A stretch of DNA of 64,000 bases from Alkalicoccus daliensis (GCF_900103955.1 NZ_FNIL01000001.1:1-64000), one strand, 5' to 3'; positions 7,824 to 16,537 are shown, counted from the first letter of the stretch. Program-made: numbers and translations. Notes: generated from the letters alone by a model not told the origin.

Positions 7824-9101
7824 ATGAAAAAAGCATCTTTATCAATCGTATTACTTTCCACTGCATTCCTGGCAGCCTGTGGAGCAGACAATGAGGGAAA
7901 TAATGAAACGGCTCAGGAAAATAACAATACAGCAGACGAGAACTCTACAGAAGAAACTGCTGACACGGAAGCAAATGAAGAAAGTGATCCAATTACTGTA
8001 ATGACAACACTTTTTCCGTTAGAAGATTTTGCGAATAAAATTGGCGGGGAAGAAGTCAACGTTGAGAACATTGTGCCTGCCGGAGCAGATGCGCACACAT
8101 TTGAACCGACTTCCCAGCAAATGATCGAAGCTGCGGAAGCGGATTTATTTATTTACAATGGCGCAGGTTTTGAAGGGTTTGTGGACCAGTTAGAAAGTAC
8201 TTTCGCCTCTCAGGATGTGGAAATGATCGAAGCTGCAGAAGGTATTGATTTAATTTCTTATACTCACGACCATGCTGATGAAGAAGATCATGACGGGCAT
8301 AACGATAACCACGAACATAATGACGAAGATAATCATGATCATGATAATGAGGAAAGTCACAATCACGATCACAATGATGGAGAAAATCATGACCACGAGA
8401 ATGAGGAAAATCATAACCACGATCATGAAAACAATCATGATCACAATGATGAAGAAAATCACGACCACAACCATAATAATGATGAAGATCATAATCATGA
8501 CCACAATAACGAAGAAAATCATAACAATGAGGAAAATAACCATGACCACGGCGAAGATGATCACGACCATGCACACGGTGAGGAAGATCCACACGTATGG
8601 CTTGACCCTACCCGTGCAGTAGGACTTGCTGAAAATATCCGGGATGCGTTCATTGAAATGCGTCCGGAACAGGAAGAGCTGTTTAATGAAAATTATGAAG
8701 CGCTGGTAAGTGATCTGGAGGAGCTGCACGAAACGTTTTCTGCGGAACTGAGTGACACTGCAAACGATACAATTGTCGTGTCCCATGCAGGATACGGCTA
8801 CTGGGAGGAGCAGTATGGCATTCAGCAGCACGGAATTGCGGGCTTGTCGCCAACAAATGAGCCTTCTATTCAGCAGATGGAAAATACGATTGCGATGATG
8901 GAGGAAAATAATATTAATTACGTATTATTTGAGCAGAATATCCCACAAAATATCACACAGGTCGTACAGGATGAAGTTGGTGCAGAAGCACTTTCACTTC
9001 ATAACCTGGAAGCTTTAACAGAAGAAGATATGGAAAATGAGGAAAATTATTTCAGCTTAATGGAATCCAATTTAGAAACGTTGAAAGAAGCACTGCAATA
9101 A
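7824..9101 (+). CDS. Zinc ABC transporter substrate-binding lipoprotein (ZnuA/AdcA type)
   Basis: This 425-residue lipoprotein has lipobox LAAC (Cys19) and an acidic linker. The cluster A-I binding fold shows zinc ligands H91 (DAHTFEP), H257 (PHVWLDP), H321 (VVSHAGYGY) and probably E370. Between the first two lies an unusually long loop (148-251) with about 30 His among Asp, Glu and Asn; ZnuA loops of this type bind extra zinc or sense its level. No permease or ATPase gene is adjacent, so it must use a transporter encoded elsewhere. Two Zur-like boxes precede it. It heads an operon with a flavoprotein and a CobW-type GTPase. Confidence 0.92.
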   Translation: MKKASLSIVLLSTAFLAACGADNEGNNETAQENNNTADENSTEETADTEANEESDPITVMTTLFPLEDFANKIGGEEVNVENIVPAGADAHTFEPTSQQMIEAAEADLFIYNGAGFEGFVDQLESTFASQDVEMIEAAEGIDLISYTHDHADEEDHDGHNDNHEHNDEDNHDHDNEESHNHDHNDGENHDHENEENHNHDHENNHDHNDEENHDHNHNNDEDHNHDHNNEENHNNEENNHDHGEDDHDHAHGEEDPHVWLDPTRAVGLAENIRDAFIEMRPEQEELFNENYEALVSDLEELHETFSAELSDTANDTIVVSHAGYGYWEEQYGIQQHGIAGLSPTNEPSIQQMENTIAMMEENNINYVLFEQNIPQNITQVVQDEVGAEALSLHNLEALTEEDMENEENYFSLMESNLETLKEALQ

Positions 9102-9122
9102 TTTGTCCGGGAGGGATCAGCA

Positions 9123-10280
9123 TTGTATGAATGGGTGATTATCGGCGGCGGGATCCACGGGTGTACCACTGCAAATTTTTTAGTGGAAAAAGGAGCGGCA
9201 GTTGACAGGATGAAAATCATCGATCCGCATGCAGCACCGCTTACCCGCTGGAAAAAACGTACTTCTTATATCGGTATGGAATTTCTGCGCTCTCCTTCCG
9301 TACATCATATTGACAGAGATCCCTTCAGTCTGCAGAAACACGCAGACCGCATAGAAGATACGAGAAATTTTTACGGGAAGTATAAGCGTCCCAATTTGGA
9401 AATGTTTAATGAACATGCGGAACAAACGTTTCAGAAAAAAGGATTGATGGAGGCATGGGTACAGGGGACAGTCCAGACACTGCAAAGAGAAAACAGCCGG
9501 TGGAGGATTGCCACGAAAGAAGGGCTCTCGTTTGAGGCAAAAAATGTAGTGGTCGCCATCCGTCCGAATAACCGGCTGCATATTCCTTCCTGGGCAGAAA
9601 AATTCCGTGGAGAAGGCATATATCATATTTATGAGGAAGAAGCACCTTTGATGGAATCACTTGCGCCTGCAGTTACTGTAATAGGCGGAGGAATCAGTGC
9701 AGCACATACTGTTATTAAGCTGGCACAGCTGTATCCCGGAAAAGTGACATTATTAAAGAGACACCCTTTCCGGCTGCATTCTTTCGACAGTGACCCCGGG
9801 TGGCTCGGACCGAAAAATCTCACTGCGTTTCAACAGACGAAAAGCTACGAAGCCCGCCGCGAGCAGATTACCAATGCGAGGCACCGGGGCTCTCTTCCAA
9901 AAGATATTTATATGAAATTAAAGCGTCTGGAAAAACAGCAGCTTATTGAAATAATAGACGGAGAAGTGGCGCAGGTAGAAAAAAAGAATAAACAGCTCCA
10001 AGTCCGGTTAAAAAGTGAAGAAACCTTTGTAACAGCTGCAATGCTGCTTGCTACCGGATTTCAATCTTCACTGGAAGACGAAAAATGGCTGCATGCGCTT
10101 CGGGAAAATGAAAATCTTCCTTGTGCAAAATGCGGCTATCCTATCGTCTCTTCCTCATTAGAATGGTGCGGTCACTTATACGTGACAGGACCGCTCAGCG
10201 AATTGGAAATAGGACCGGTTGCCGGAAACATTTCCGGAGCCCAGAAGGCAGCGGAACGGATTGCTGCCAGTGTCATTTGA
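9123..10280 (+). CDS. FAD/NAD(P)-binding oxidoreductase in zinc cluster
   Basis: This 385-residue protein has two Rossmann dinucleotide motifs, VIIGGGIHGC at the N-terminus (FAD) and VTVIGGGISAAH near residues 180-191 (NADPH). It also has a C-terminal LATGF motif, as in flavin-containing and N-hydroxylating monooxygenases. A CAKC pair lies near the end. Start TTG follows GGGAGGG. It sits 21 bases after the ZnuA-like gene and 18 before the CobW GTPase, so it should be co-induced by zinc starvation. Its substrate is unknown; a role in a metallophore or a redox step of zinc handling is speculation. Confidence 0.8.
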   Translation: MYEWVIIGGGIHGCTTANFLVEKGAAVDRMKIIDPHAAPLTRWKKRTSYIGMEFLRSPSVHHIDRDPFSLQKHADRIEDTRNFYGKYKRPNLEMFNEHAEQTFQKKGLMEAWVQGTVQTLQRENSRWRIATKEGLSFEAKNVVVAIRPNNRLHIPSWAEKFRGEGIYHIYEEEAPLMESLAPAVTVIGGGISAAHTVIKLAQLYPGKVTLLKRHPFRLHSFDSDPGWLGPKNLTAFQQTKSYEARREQITNARHRGSLPKDIYMKLKRLEKQQLIEIIDGEVAQVEKKNKQLQVRLKSEETFVTAAMLLATGFQSSLEDEKWLHALRENENLPCAKCGYPIVSSSLEWCGHLYVTGPLSELEIGPVAGNISGAQKAAERIAASVI

Positions 10281-10298
10281 GTGTGAAAGGAGAAATAT

Positions 10299-11477
10299 AT
10301 GACGAAAAAAATTCCCGTAACGGTCCTGAGCGGCTACTTGGGAGCGGGGAAAACGACATTATTGAATTATCTGCTGCATCAGGCGCAGGAAATGAAGGCG
10401 GCAGTTATTGTTAATGATATGAGTGAAATAAATATAGATGCGGCTTTAGTGAAGCAGGGCGGTTTTTCCCGGAGTGAGGAAAAGCTGGTGGAAATGCAGA
10501 ACGGATGCATCTGCTGTACGCTTCGTGAAGATTTAGTTATTGAGGTAGAAAAACTGGTACGCGCCGGAGATATTGATTATATTTTAATTGAATCGAGCGG
10601 GATTTCAGAGCCGATTCCTGTTGCACAGACATTTACATATATGGATGAAGAACTGGGGATAGATTTATCCTCGCTCTGTCAGCTGGATACGCTGGTAACG
10701 GTAGTTGATGCCAACCGGTTCTGGGAGGATTTTTCCTCCGGGGAAAGTCTCCTGGACCGCGCCCAGACTGCCGACGAGGAGGATGAACGGGAAATTGCAG
10801 ATCTGCTCATCGATCAAATTGAGTTTGCAAACACACTCGTACTGAACAAAATTGATCTGCTGTCTGAAGAAAACCGACGTAAACTGGAAGGCGTACTGAA
10901 GAAATTAAATCCTGAAGCAGAACTGTTGGAGAGCAGGTATTCTCAGGTCCCTCTGGACAGCATTTTAAATACCGGCCGATTTGATCTGGAGAAAGTGAGT
11001 CAGGGCGCAGGATGGATCAAAGAATTAAATGAGGAACATGTACCGGAAACAGAAGAATACGGCATCAGTTCCTTTGTGTATAAAAGAAACCGCCCGTTTC
11101 ACCCGGGAAGGTGGATGAAATGGCTTGAACGGTGGCCGGAAGATATCATAAGGTCCAAAGGGTTTTTCTGGCTTGCTTCGAGAAATGAGACGGCAGGCCT
11201 GCTGTCCCAGGCGGGAACTTCGCTGACTATCGAAGCAGCGGGAAGCTGGGTTGCTGCCTATCCGGAAGAAGAAAGAGCAGCGCTCTTAAAAGAAGATCCT
11301 GAACTTCTTTCAGTGTGGGATCCTGTGTATGGAGACAGAATCACAGAATTAGTGTTTATCGGACTCAAACTGAACCAGAAAGAAGTGGAAAAAGAGCTTG
11401 ATACGTGCTTGTTAACGGACAAAGAAATGCAGGAAAGCTGGCAGAAATATGAAGATCCGCTCCCTGCCTTTCAATAA
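10299..11477 (+). CDS. CobW/COG0523 GTP-dependent zinc metallochaperone (ZagA/YciC-like)
   Basis: This 392-residue G3E GTPase has Walker A GYLGAGKT (12-19), metal-binding CxCC (C70, C72, C73), ESSGISEP switch region and NKID (183-186), followed by a C-terminal CobW_C domain (about 255-375). Family members under Zur control deliver zinc to essential enzymes, such as the GTP cyclohydrolase FolE, when zinc is scarce. It is last in the zinc operon and followed by a strong terminator. Assignment to the ZagA/YciC subgroup rests on context. Confidence 0.9.
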   Translation: MTKKIPVTVLSGYLGAGKTTLLNYLLHQAQEMKAAVIVNDMSEINIDAALVKQGGFSRSEEKLVEMQNGCICCTLREDLVIEVEKLVRAGDIDYILIESSGISEPIPVAQTFTYMDEELGIDLSSLCQLDTLVTVVDANRFWEDFSSGESLLDRAQTADEEDEREIADLLIDQIEFANTLVLNKIDLLSEENRRKLEGVLKKLNPEAELLESRYSQVPLDSILNTGRFDLEKVSQGAGWIKELNEEHVPETEEYGISSFVYKRNRPFHPGRWMKWLERWPEDIIRSKGFFWLASRNETAGLLSQAGTSLTIEAAGSWVAAYPEEERAALLKEDPELLSVWDPVYGDRITELVFIGLKLNQKEVEKELDTCLLTDKEMQESWQKYEDPLPAFQ

Positions 11478-11486
11478 AAAACAGTT

Positions 11487-11518
11487 ATCCCCCGGGAATT
11501 TATACCGGGGGATTTTTG
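11487..11518 (+). terminator. Terminator of zinc operon
   Basis: A perfect 9-bp GC-rich stem (ATCCCCCGG / CCGGGGGAT) is followed by TTTTTGG. Confidence 0.9.
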
Positions 11519-11593
11519 GTGTAGCAAGTTACTTGAAAGCCTGGATATGATATCCTTAAAATGGAAGTAATGACTAAGAGGAGGAAAACTCTC

Positions 11594-12154
11594 TTGGAAA
11601 CAAAAGGTGAAATTTTACATATGATTCGAAATGACGCAGAAATGATGAAGATAATTAAGTGTGTGAGGGAATTAGAACTGCCGGACTGCTGGGTTTGTGC
11701 AGGCTTGCTGCGAGCGAAAATATGGGATGTACTTCATGATTTTTCTGAAAGAACCCCTCTGGCAGATGTGGATGTTATATATTTTGATGAAGAAAATACT
11801 TTGGAAGCGACAGAAAAACGATGGAAACAGAAGCTGCGTTCCAAAATGCCTCATGAACCCTGGTCAGTTAAAAACCAGGCAAGAATGCATAAAGTAAATA
11901 ATATTTCTCCATATGCTTCCGCGACAGACGCCATTTCCAAATTTCCTGAAACAGCTACAGCGCTCGGTATTAAACTAAATGCAGAGGATGAGTTGATTTT
12001 AACAGTACCCTGGGGGATCGAAGACGCTGTGAAGATGAAGGTACGCCCCACCCCGTTTTTTGAAGAAACCGAAGAAAGAATGCAGATTTATAGGGAACGG
12101 GTGCAGCAGAAAGACTGGAAAAGCAAATGGGGGAAATTAGAAGTAGTTTTTTAA
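11594..12154 (+). CDS. Nucleotidyltransferase-family protein (NTP_transf_6 type)
   Basis: This 186-residue protein resembles the DUF925/NTP_transf_6 family: VCAGLLRAKIWD, then the acidic pair in LADVDVIYFDEEN, WSVKNQARMHK, and PYASATDAISKFPETATALGI. The predicted fold is a minimal nucleotidyltransferase; biological substrates are not established. Start TTG follows GAGGAGG with nine bases spacing. The in-frame ATG at 11561 has no ribosome-binding site and would contain the Shine-Dalgarno within the gene. It stands alone after the zinc operon terminator. Confidence 0.8.
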   Translation: METKGEILHMIRNDAEMMKIIKCVRELELPDCWVCAGLLRAKIWDVLHDFSERTPLADVDVIYFDEENTLEATEKRWKQKLRSKMPHEPWSVKNQARMHKVNNISPYASATDAISKFPETATALGIKLNAEDELILTVPWGIEDAVKMKVRPTPFFEETEERMQIYRERVQQKDWKSKWGKLEVVF

Positions 12155-12244
12155 ATGGAAAAGTTGAGATGGTTTTATAAAATTTTTTTATTGGAGAAGG
12201 GCAGAGATTCTAAACGTTTTTAAATACATTTTAAGGAGGTTAAC

Positions 12245-12691
12245 ATGAAATATACCTGCCTGCTGATAACAGGATTAATCTTTTTACTGCCAGGGTGCGG
12301 ACCGCCCACTGATTTTGAAGAGGGGACTCTGTTGGAAACAAATAGAACAGCTCCAGATGAAGGTATTGGAGAACAGGGAGTTCATATTGCGGAAGATGCG
12401 GAGGAGTTTAGAGATTTCTGGGAAAGTTATGGCTACCGGGAAAGCCCGCCCGATATCGATTTTAATGAACATACAGCAATACTCATGCATACAGGAGAAA
12501 GTTCCTGTGAAAAAGAAGTGGCGGAAATTCATACTGGAGGCGGCAGTCTCACAGTGGACGTGGCGCAGGAAGAAGGACCATGCAACGACATTTATTATCC
12601 GAGGTCTTTCGTAATAACTGTCTCGCAGGAAACTATGCAGGAAGTGGAAGAAGTAATTTTTGAGGAAGAAACATTTCCTTTGGAAGAATAA
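12245..12691 (+). CDS. Lipoprotein with PrcB-like C-terminal region
   Basis: This 148-residue lipoprotein has lipobox LPGC (Cys18) and a strong AAGGAGG. The region from about 75 (AILMHTGESSC ... GGGSLTVDVAQEEGPC ... YPRSFVITV) resembles the small beta domain found at the C-terminus of PrcB-like proteins, but the similarity is judged by eye. Two Cys (about 85 and 109) could form a disulfide. Function unknown; it is probably attached to the outer face of the membrane. Confidence 0.7.
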   Translation: MKYTCLLITGLIFLLPGCGPPTDFEEGTLLETNRTAPDEGIGEQGVHIAEDAEEFRDFWESYGYRESPPDIDFNEHTAILMHTGESSCEKEVAEIHTGGGSLTVDVAQEEGPCNDIYYPRSFVITVSQETMQEVEEVIFEEETFPLEE

Positions 12692-12745
12692 TTTACTTAT
12701 CGAACCTTTATTTTTACTGCGGTTAAATTTCAAGGAGGAATTCAA

Positions 12746-13108
12746 ATGATTATTGGACTGCATCATGTACAGATAACGATCCCAAAAAATGAAGAAGAAC
12801 AAGCAAAAAATTTTTATTGCGATCTGCTTGGACTGGAAGAAGTAATAAAGCCGGAAACTCTGCAGGGACGTGGTGGATTCTGGCTGCGTGTCGGAAATCA
12901 GGAGGTACACGTAGGTACAGAAAACGGAGTAGAACGCCTTGCCACGAAAGCGCATCTGGCCTATCAGGTAAATAATCTGCATGAATGGAGAAACAAGCTT
13001 GAAGAAAATGGTATTGAAATTATTGAGTCAGTTCCTATCCCCGAAATGAAAAGATTTGAATTCCGTGACCCTTTCCACAACCGGGTGGAAATGCTGGAGC
13101 TTCTGTAA
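12746..13108 (+). CDS. VOC (glyoxalase/bleomycin-resistance) family protein
   Basis: This 120-residue single VOC module starts with LHHVQITIP. The metal-ligand positions look like H6 or H7 in the first strand, H45 in VHVGTE, and E117 in FHNRVEMLEL. Such proteins are dioxygenases, isomerases or lyases acting on small molecules; the substrate is unknown. A perfect AAGGAGG precedes it, and a TIM-barrel amidohydrolase follows 23 bases later, so the two may act on the same compound. Confidence 0.85.
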   Translation: MIIGLHHVQITIPKNEEEQAKNFYCDLLGLEEVIKPETLQGRGGFWLRVGNQEVHVGTENGVERLATKAHLAYQVNNLHEWRNKLEENGIEIIESVPIPEMKRFEFRDPFHNRVEMLELL

Positions 13109-13131
13109 AAACCATAAGGAGACGAGCGGAT

Positions 13132-13881
13132 ATGGATAAAATATTTGATGCACATTTGCATATTATCGAACCCGGATATCCTTTGATTGAAAACCAGGGT
13201 TTTGTGCCCGAACTATTTACCTGTACAGCCTATTTACATAGGATGAAGCATTACGAACTGCGCGGAGGTGCAATTGTATCGGGTTCTTTTCAAGGATTCG
13301 ATCAGTCGTATTTAATCAACGCGCTGAAAACACTTGGACAGGGATTTAGAGGCGTCACACAGCTTCCACCCGACTGCACAGATAAAGAAATTTTGGAGCT
13401 GGACAAAGCAGGCGTAAAAGCCGTGAGAATGAACATTAGACGCGGCGGCAGAGATCTGCTTGGTCAGCTGGAAGCTTTGGCTGAGAGGGTGTATGGGCTG
13501 GCAGGATGGCACGTAGAGTTATACATAAATGCAGCCGACCTGCCGGAAATTTCATCAATCTTAAAGAAACTCCCGGCAGTTTCCATTGATCACCTTGGCC
13601 TGCAAAAAGAGGGGTTGCCATTCTTGCTGCAATTAGCTGAGAAAGGAATGAGAGTAAAGGCAAGTGGTTTCGGCAGGGGAAATTTGAATATTGCGGAAAC
13701 CATCACGGCAGTTTACCAAGCTAATCCTAAAGCTCTTATGTTCGGCACGGATCTGCCTTCCACCAGAGCACCGCGTCCCTTTGAAGATAATGATATAGAC
13801 ATTATTAAAAAGGTACTCCCTCCCGAAGCTGTAAAAGACGTGCTCTATCGAAACGCAGAAGATTGGTATTTTAAGAAGTAG
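13132..13881 (+). CDS. Amidohydrolase-2 family metal-dependent hydrolase
   Basis: This 249-residue TIM-barrel hydrolase has FDAHLHI (HxH metal ligands, residues 7-9), a mid His in VSIDHLGL, and the distal Asp in MFGTDLPSTRAP. These are the usual features of amidohydrolase family 2 (2-pyrone-4,6-dicarboxylate lactonase-like). It is short but complete. Start ATG follows AAGGAGACGAG. It is probably co-transcribed with the VOC protein before it and a GNAT enzyme 11 bases after it. Substrate unknown. Confidence 0.87.
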   Translation: MDKIFDAHLHIIEPGYPLIENQGFVPELFTCTAYLHRMKHYELRGGAIVSGSFQGFDQSYLINALKTLGQGFRGVTQLPPDCTDKEILELDKAGVKAVRMNIRRGGRDLLGQLEALAERVYGLAGWHVELYINAADLPEISSILKKLPAVSIDHLGLQKEGLPFLLQLAEKGMRVKASGFGRGNLNIAETITAVYQANPKALMFGTDLPSTRAPRPFEDNDIDIIKKVLPPEAVKDVLYRNAEDWYFKK

Positions 13882-13892
13882 GAGTGATTTGG

Positions 13893-14366
13893 TTGATCTA
13901 TTTATTACCAATTTCAGAACAAGGATTTGAAATTTATTTAAAAGAAGCAATTATTTCTTACGCAGAGGAGAAAGTTAAGGCAGGGAATTGGATAAGAGAA
14001 AATTCGCTGGATAAAGCCGCAGCAGAGTATGGCCGGCTGCTTCCTGAGGGAAAATCGACTAAAAATAATTATCTTTACGAAATTAAAAAAGAAGAAAAAA
14101 CAATAGGGTTTGTGTGGCTGGCTCTAAAAACGCCACAAAGAGGATTTATATACGATATTAAAATTTTTCCAGCTCACCAGCGTAACGGGTTTGGGAAAGA
14201 AACTTTAATACTAATTGAAGAACAATGCTCAAAGCTGGGGATAGAGAAGATAGGGCTGCAGGTTTTCCCACATAATAAGCGAGCTATAGCCCTATATAAT
14301 AAGCATGGTTATGAAGTAACAAATATGAAAATGGAAAAAGAAATTCAAAAAAATAATCAAAGTTAA
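13893..14366 (+). CDS. GNAT acetyltransferase
   Basis: This 157-residue acetyltransferase has the acetyl-CoA-binding motif A, with beta4 YDIKIFPAHQRNGFGKETL (Q/RxxGxG/A pattern) followed by IGLQVFPHNKRAIALYNKHGY. A TTG start was preferred because TAGGAG lies eight bases upstream, overlapping the stop of the amidohydrolase gene. It is the last gene of the VOC-amidohydrolase-GNAT set. Acceptor unknown. Confidence 0.85.
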   Translation: MIYLLPISEQGFEIYLKEAIISYAEEKVKAGNWIRENSLDKAAAEYGRLLPEGKSTKNNYLYEIKKEEKTIGFVWLALKTPQRGFIYDIKIFPAHQRNGFGKETLILIEEQCSKLGIEKIGLQVFPHNKRAIALYNKHGYEVTNMKMEKEIQKNNQS

Positions 14367-14465
14367 GATGAAATGGAGCTTCTGCAGTACCCAGGCAGCT
14401 GAGAATTTTCTTTTTGTGTTTTATATTCCACAAACATCGATTGATCCTTCGCAATTAGCATAAGT

Positions 14466-14512
14466 AAGCGGGGGCATATTGAAAAACATGATTATTTCGT
14501 ATTCCCCCGCTT
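14466..14512 (-). terminator. Terminator overlapping end of small membrane gene
   Basis: A perfect 9-bp stem (AAGCGGGGG / CCCCCGCTT) has one arm inside the last codons of the minus-strand gene. It could serve both strands. Confidence 0.5.
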
Positions 14513-14761
14513 TACCTGCATAACCCCGAACACAAACAGCGCAAGCGGAAACATAAAAACTCCTATTACCGTAAAGTTCCCTCCAAAAAACAGCCGTAAG
14601 CCAATACTTATACTTAATGCGAGCAAAGGGTATCCAGCCAGATAAGTTAATTTACTTTTCGGGGCTTCATTATCAGCTCGCTGCTGCTGTTTCTTAAAAT
14701 CGAGCCCGATAATGAGAGCTCCCGTTATTAATAATACAGCAACAAAAATATACCAGAACAT
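14492..14761 (-). CDS. Small membrane protein, unknown
   Basis: This 89-residue protein has three hydrophobic stretches (about 2-20, 38-55, 62-80) separated by a polar loop (KKQQQRADNEAPKSK). The end is basic (QVKRGNTK). No family recognised. Its GGAGGAA ribosome-binding site precedes the ATG, which supports a real gene. Confidence 0.65.
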   Translation of the reverse strand: MFWYIFVAVLLITGALIIGLDFKKQQQRADNEAPKSKLTYLAGYPLLALSISIGLRLFFGGNFTVIGVFMFPLALFVFGVMQVKRGNTK

Positions 14762-14980
14762 CTGATTCCTCCATCATTCGTTTCTCTACTGATATCCTTT
14801 ATATTGGAAATTTAAACAGGGATTTCATTTTTAGCATGAAGTCTTTTATAGAAGAGTCGTGCTACCTTGAAAATAAAAGTTCCGCTAAAAAGATAATGTG
14901 GCAAATTCAGCTGACTGCAGCAGAAGTATTCTTTGCTGCATGAAAACTGCAATAAAACTATACTTTCTGCACTGCGAATT

Positions 14981-14987
14981 TGTCGAA
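14981..14987 (+). promoter_or_regulatory. Spo0A-like box 1
   Basis: TGTCGAA, preceded by GAATT and followed by AAA, is an exact match to the 0A-box core. Confidence 0.45.
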
Positions 14988-15048
14988 AAATGATCCGTCA
15001 ATTTACTGGTTCTTTCATCCTGTATATGGAGGGAAAAAAGATGCAATT

Positions 15049-15055
15049 TGTCGAA
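15049..15055 (+). promoter_or_regulatory. Spo0A-like box 2
   Basis: A second exact TGTCGAA in the same orientation lies 68 bp from the first and 80 bp before the carboxypeptidase start. Confidence 0.45.
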
Positions 15056-15135
15056 AGAAAGTGTAATATATAAAATGCTAAAAGAAAATATATTTATATT
15101 ACATCGCATGTATCTCACATAAAGGAGTTTTTTCT

Positions 15136-16143
15136 TTGAATGGTTTACGAAATAGTGTGTATTTAATTTTATTCACCATGATTTTCACATTCCCTTTCAC
15201 GAGCGTTAACGCAGATCCTGAGGAAGAAATTGCACTCTACAGTGAGGCAGCTATTGTAATAGATGCTGCAACCGGAGAAGTTATTTTCGGGAAAAATGAA
15301 CATCGTGAAATGTATCCGGCAAGTATTACTAAAATTGTTTCAGGCCTTGTGGCAATAGAAGAAGAAATTTTAAATGAAACTGCAGAAGTAAGTGAGTCTG
15401 CAGCCTCGGTAGATGGTACGAGAGTTTACCTGCTGCCCGGGGAAGAAGTATCAGTAGAAAAACTGGTTCAGGGGCTTCTGATTAACTCCGGCAACGATGC
15501 AGGGACCGCTTTGGCAGAGCACGCTGCTGGAAGTGAAAGAGCTTATGCCAACATGATGAACACATTTGTGGAAGAAAAAGTAGGAGTGGAAAATACAAAC
15601 TTTACCAATCCACACGGGCTGTATCATCCGCTGCATGTAACAACTGCAAGTGATATGGCAGAAATCTCCCGTTATGCTATGGAAAATGACACTTTCCGTA
15701 CTATTGTCGGCACCAGACAAATGGAATGGATCGGCGAAGGCTGGGATACAACCATTTACAATCATCACCGGATGCTCGGAAATGTGGAAGGCGTCACAGG
15801 GATAAAAAACGGGTTTGTTTCCCAGGCCGGGGCCACGCTTGTGACTTCAGTGGAGAGAAATGGCTCAGAGCTCATTATCGTAACTTTAAAAGCCCCTTCT
15901 GCGGATGAATCTTATCGCGACACGCAGAAACTAATACAATACGGCTTTGAAAACTTAACCACGCAGCATACCTGGTATGAAGCAGGGGTGGAAGAATTGG
16001 TGAAGTACCTGACTTTGCAGGGTACTGCAAGCGCAGCTACTGAGTCTTTTCCACGTGTGATTACCATTCATCCGGAAAAAACAAGCATTGTCTGGAAAAA
16101 ATGGAACGGGGAAATCATCTACGAACAGCCGCTATACCGATAG
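15136..16143 (+). CDS. D-alanyl-D-alanine carboxypeptidase (S11 family, DacF-like)
   Basis: This 335-residue exported penicillin-binding protein trims the terminal D-Ala of peptidoglycan stem peptides. A signal peptide (1-26, cleavage near NADPEE) precedes the catalytic SITK (S63-K66), SGN (118-120) and a third motif read here as KNG (224-226) rather than KTG. A C-terminal beta-rich domain (about 265-335) follows, without the usual amphipathic membrane-anchoring helix. Start TTG follows AAAGGAG. Two Spo0A-like boxes upstream suggest a sporulation or stationary-phase role. Confidence 0.88.
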   Translation: MNGLRNSVYLILFTMIFTFPFTSVNADPEEEIALYSEAAIVIDAATGEVIFGKNEHREMYPASITKIVSGLVAIEEEILNETAEVSESAASVDGTRVYLLPGEEVSVEKLVQGLLINSGNDAGTALAEHAAGSERAYANMMNTFVEEKVGVENTNFTNPHGLYHPLHVTTASDMAEISRYAMENDTFRTIVGTRQMEWIGEGWDTTIYNHHRMLGNVEGVTGIKNGFVSQAGATLVTSVERNGSELIIVTLKAPSADESYRDTQKLIQYGFENLTTQHTWYEAGVEELVKYLTLQGTASAATESFPRVITIHPEKTSIVWKKWNGEIIYEQPLYR

Positions 16144-16149
16144 ACAAAA

Positions 16150-16178
16150 AAGCAGGTCACACTGATCTGCTTTTTTTA
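16150..16178 (+). terminator. Terminator of carboxypeptidase gene
   Basis: The stem AAGCAGGTCA / TGATCTGCTT (one wobble) is followed by TTTTT. Confidence 0.85.
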
Positions 16179-16537
16179 ATGCGTGGATACTCCTTCGCTT
16201 GCCGGAGGAAATTTGCATTTTTATATTCAGCTATTTCTAATACCAGTTCATCGGAATTTGTTTGCATTTTTCACTTCCGTGCGATTGTTTCTTGCGCTTG
16301 CTGTGAATAAGTGGTTTTTGCAATAGAGTTCTTTAAAATTACTTTGCCAAAGCCTGTGAAAACAGATCTGTGCTGATCTCTGCTTCCAATGAAAAATACA
16401 CTTCTACAGCTGCAGAACTTTTTTGAGAAATAAACAGGGGTTTAGATCTTTTCTAATTGGTTAATACACAAAAGTAGGCAGAGATTTAATGGGAATTTTA
16501 TTATTTACACACTGAACGAATCAACAGGAGGGATAAA
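16179..16537. other. Intergenic region with candidate SigB promoter
   Basis: About 360 bases without a convincing gene. The only signal I see is a SigB-like promoter near 16440-16464. Confidence 0.4.
16440..16464 (+). promoter_or_regulatory. Candidate SigB promoter
   Basis: GTTTAG, 13 bases, then GGTTAA, compared with SigB consensus GTTTAA-N12-14-GGGTAT. The -35 is good and the -10 matches four of six. It lies 73 bases before a stress-type membrane protein. Confidence 0.4.

Larger units (their letters stand above)
14762..15135. other. Intergenic region with two Spo0A-type boxes
   Basis: This gap between divergent genes holds two copies of AATTTGTCGAAA with the 0A core TGTCGAA (14981-14987 and 15049-15055) in the same orientation. 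An AT-rich stretch (15060-15110) could contain the promoter of the carboxypeptidase gene. Confidence 0.5.

Noticed and set aside
8272-8622. Open frames overlapping the His-rich loop of the zinc-binding lipoprotein on both strands
   Set aside because: They arise from the repetitive GAT/CAT/AAT codons and have no ribosome-binding site or sensible composition.
12284-12982. 232-codon minus-strand frame opposite the lipoprotein and VOC genes
   Set aside because: Covers two well-supported genes and the gap between them; aromatic-rich shadow composition.
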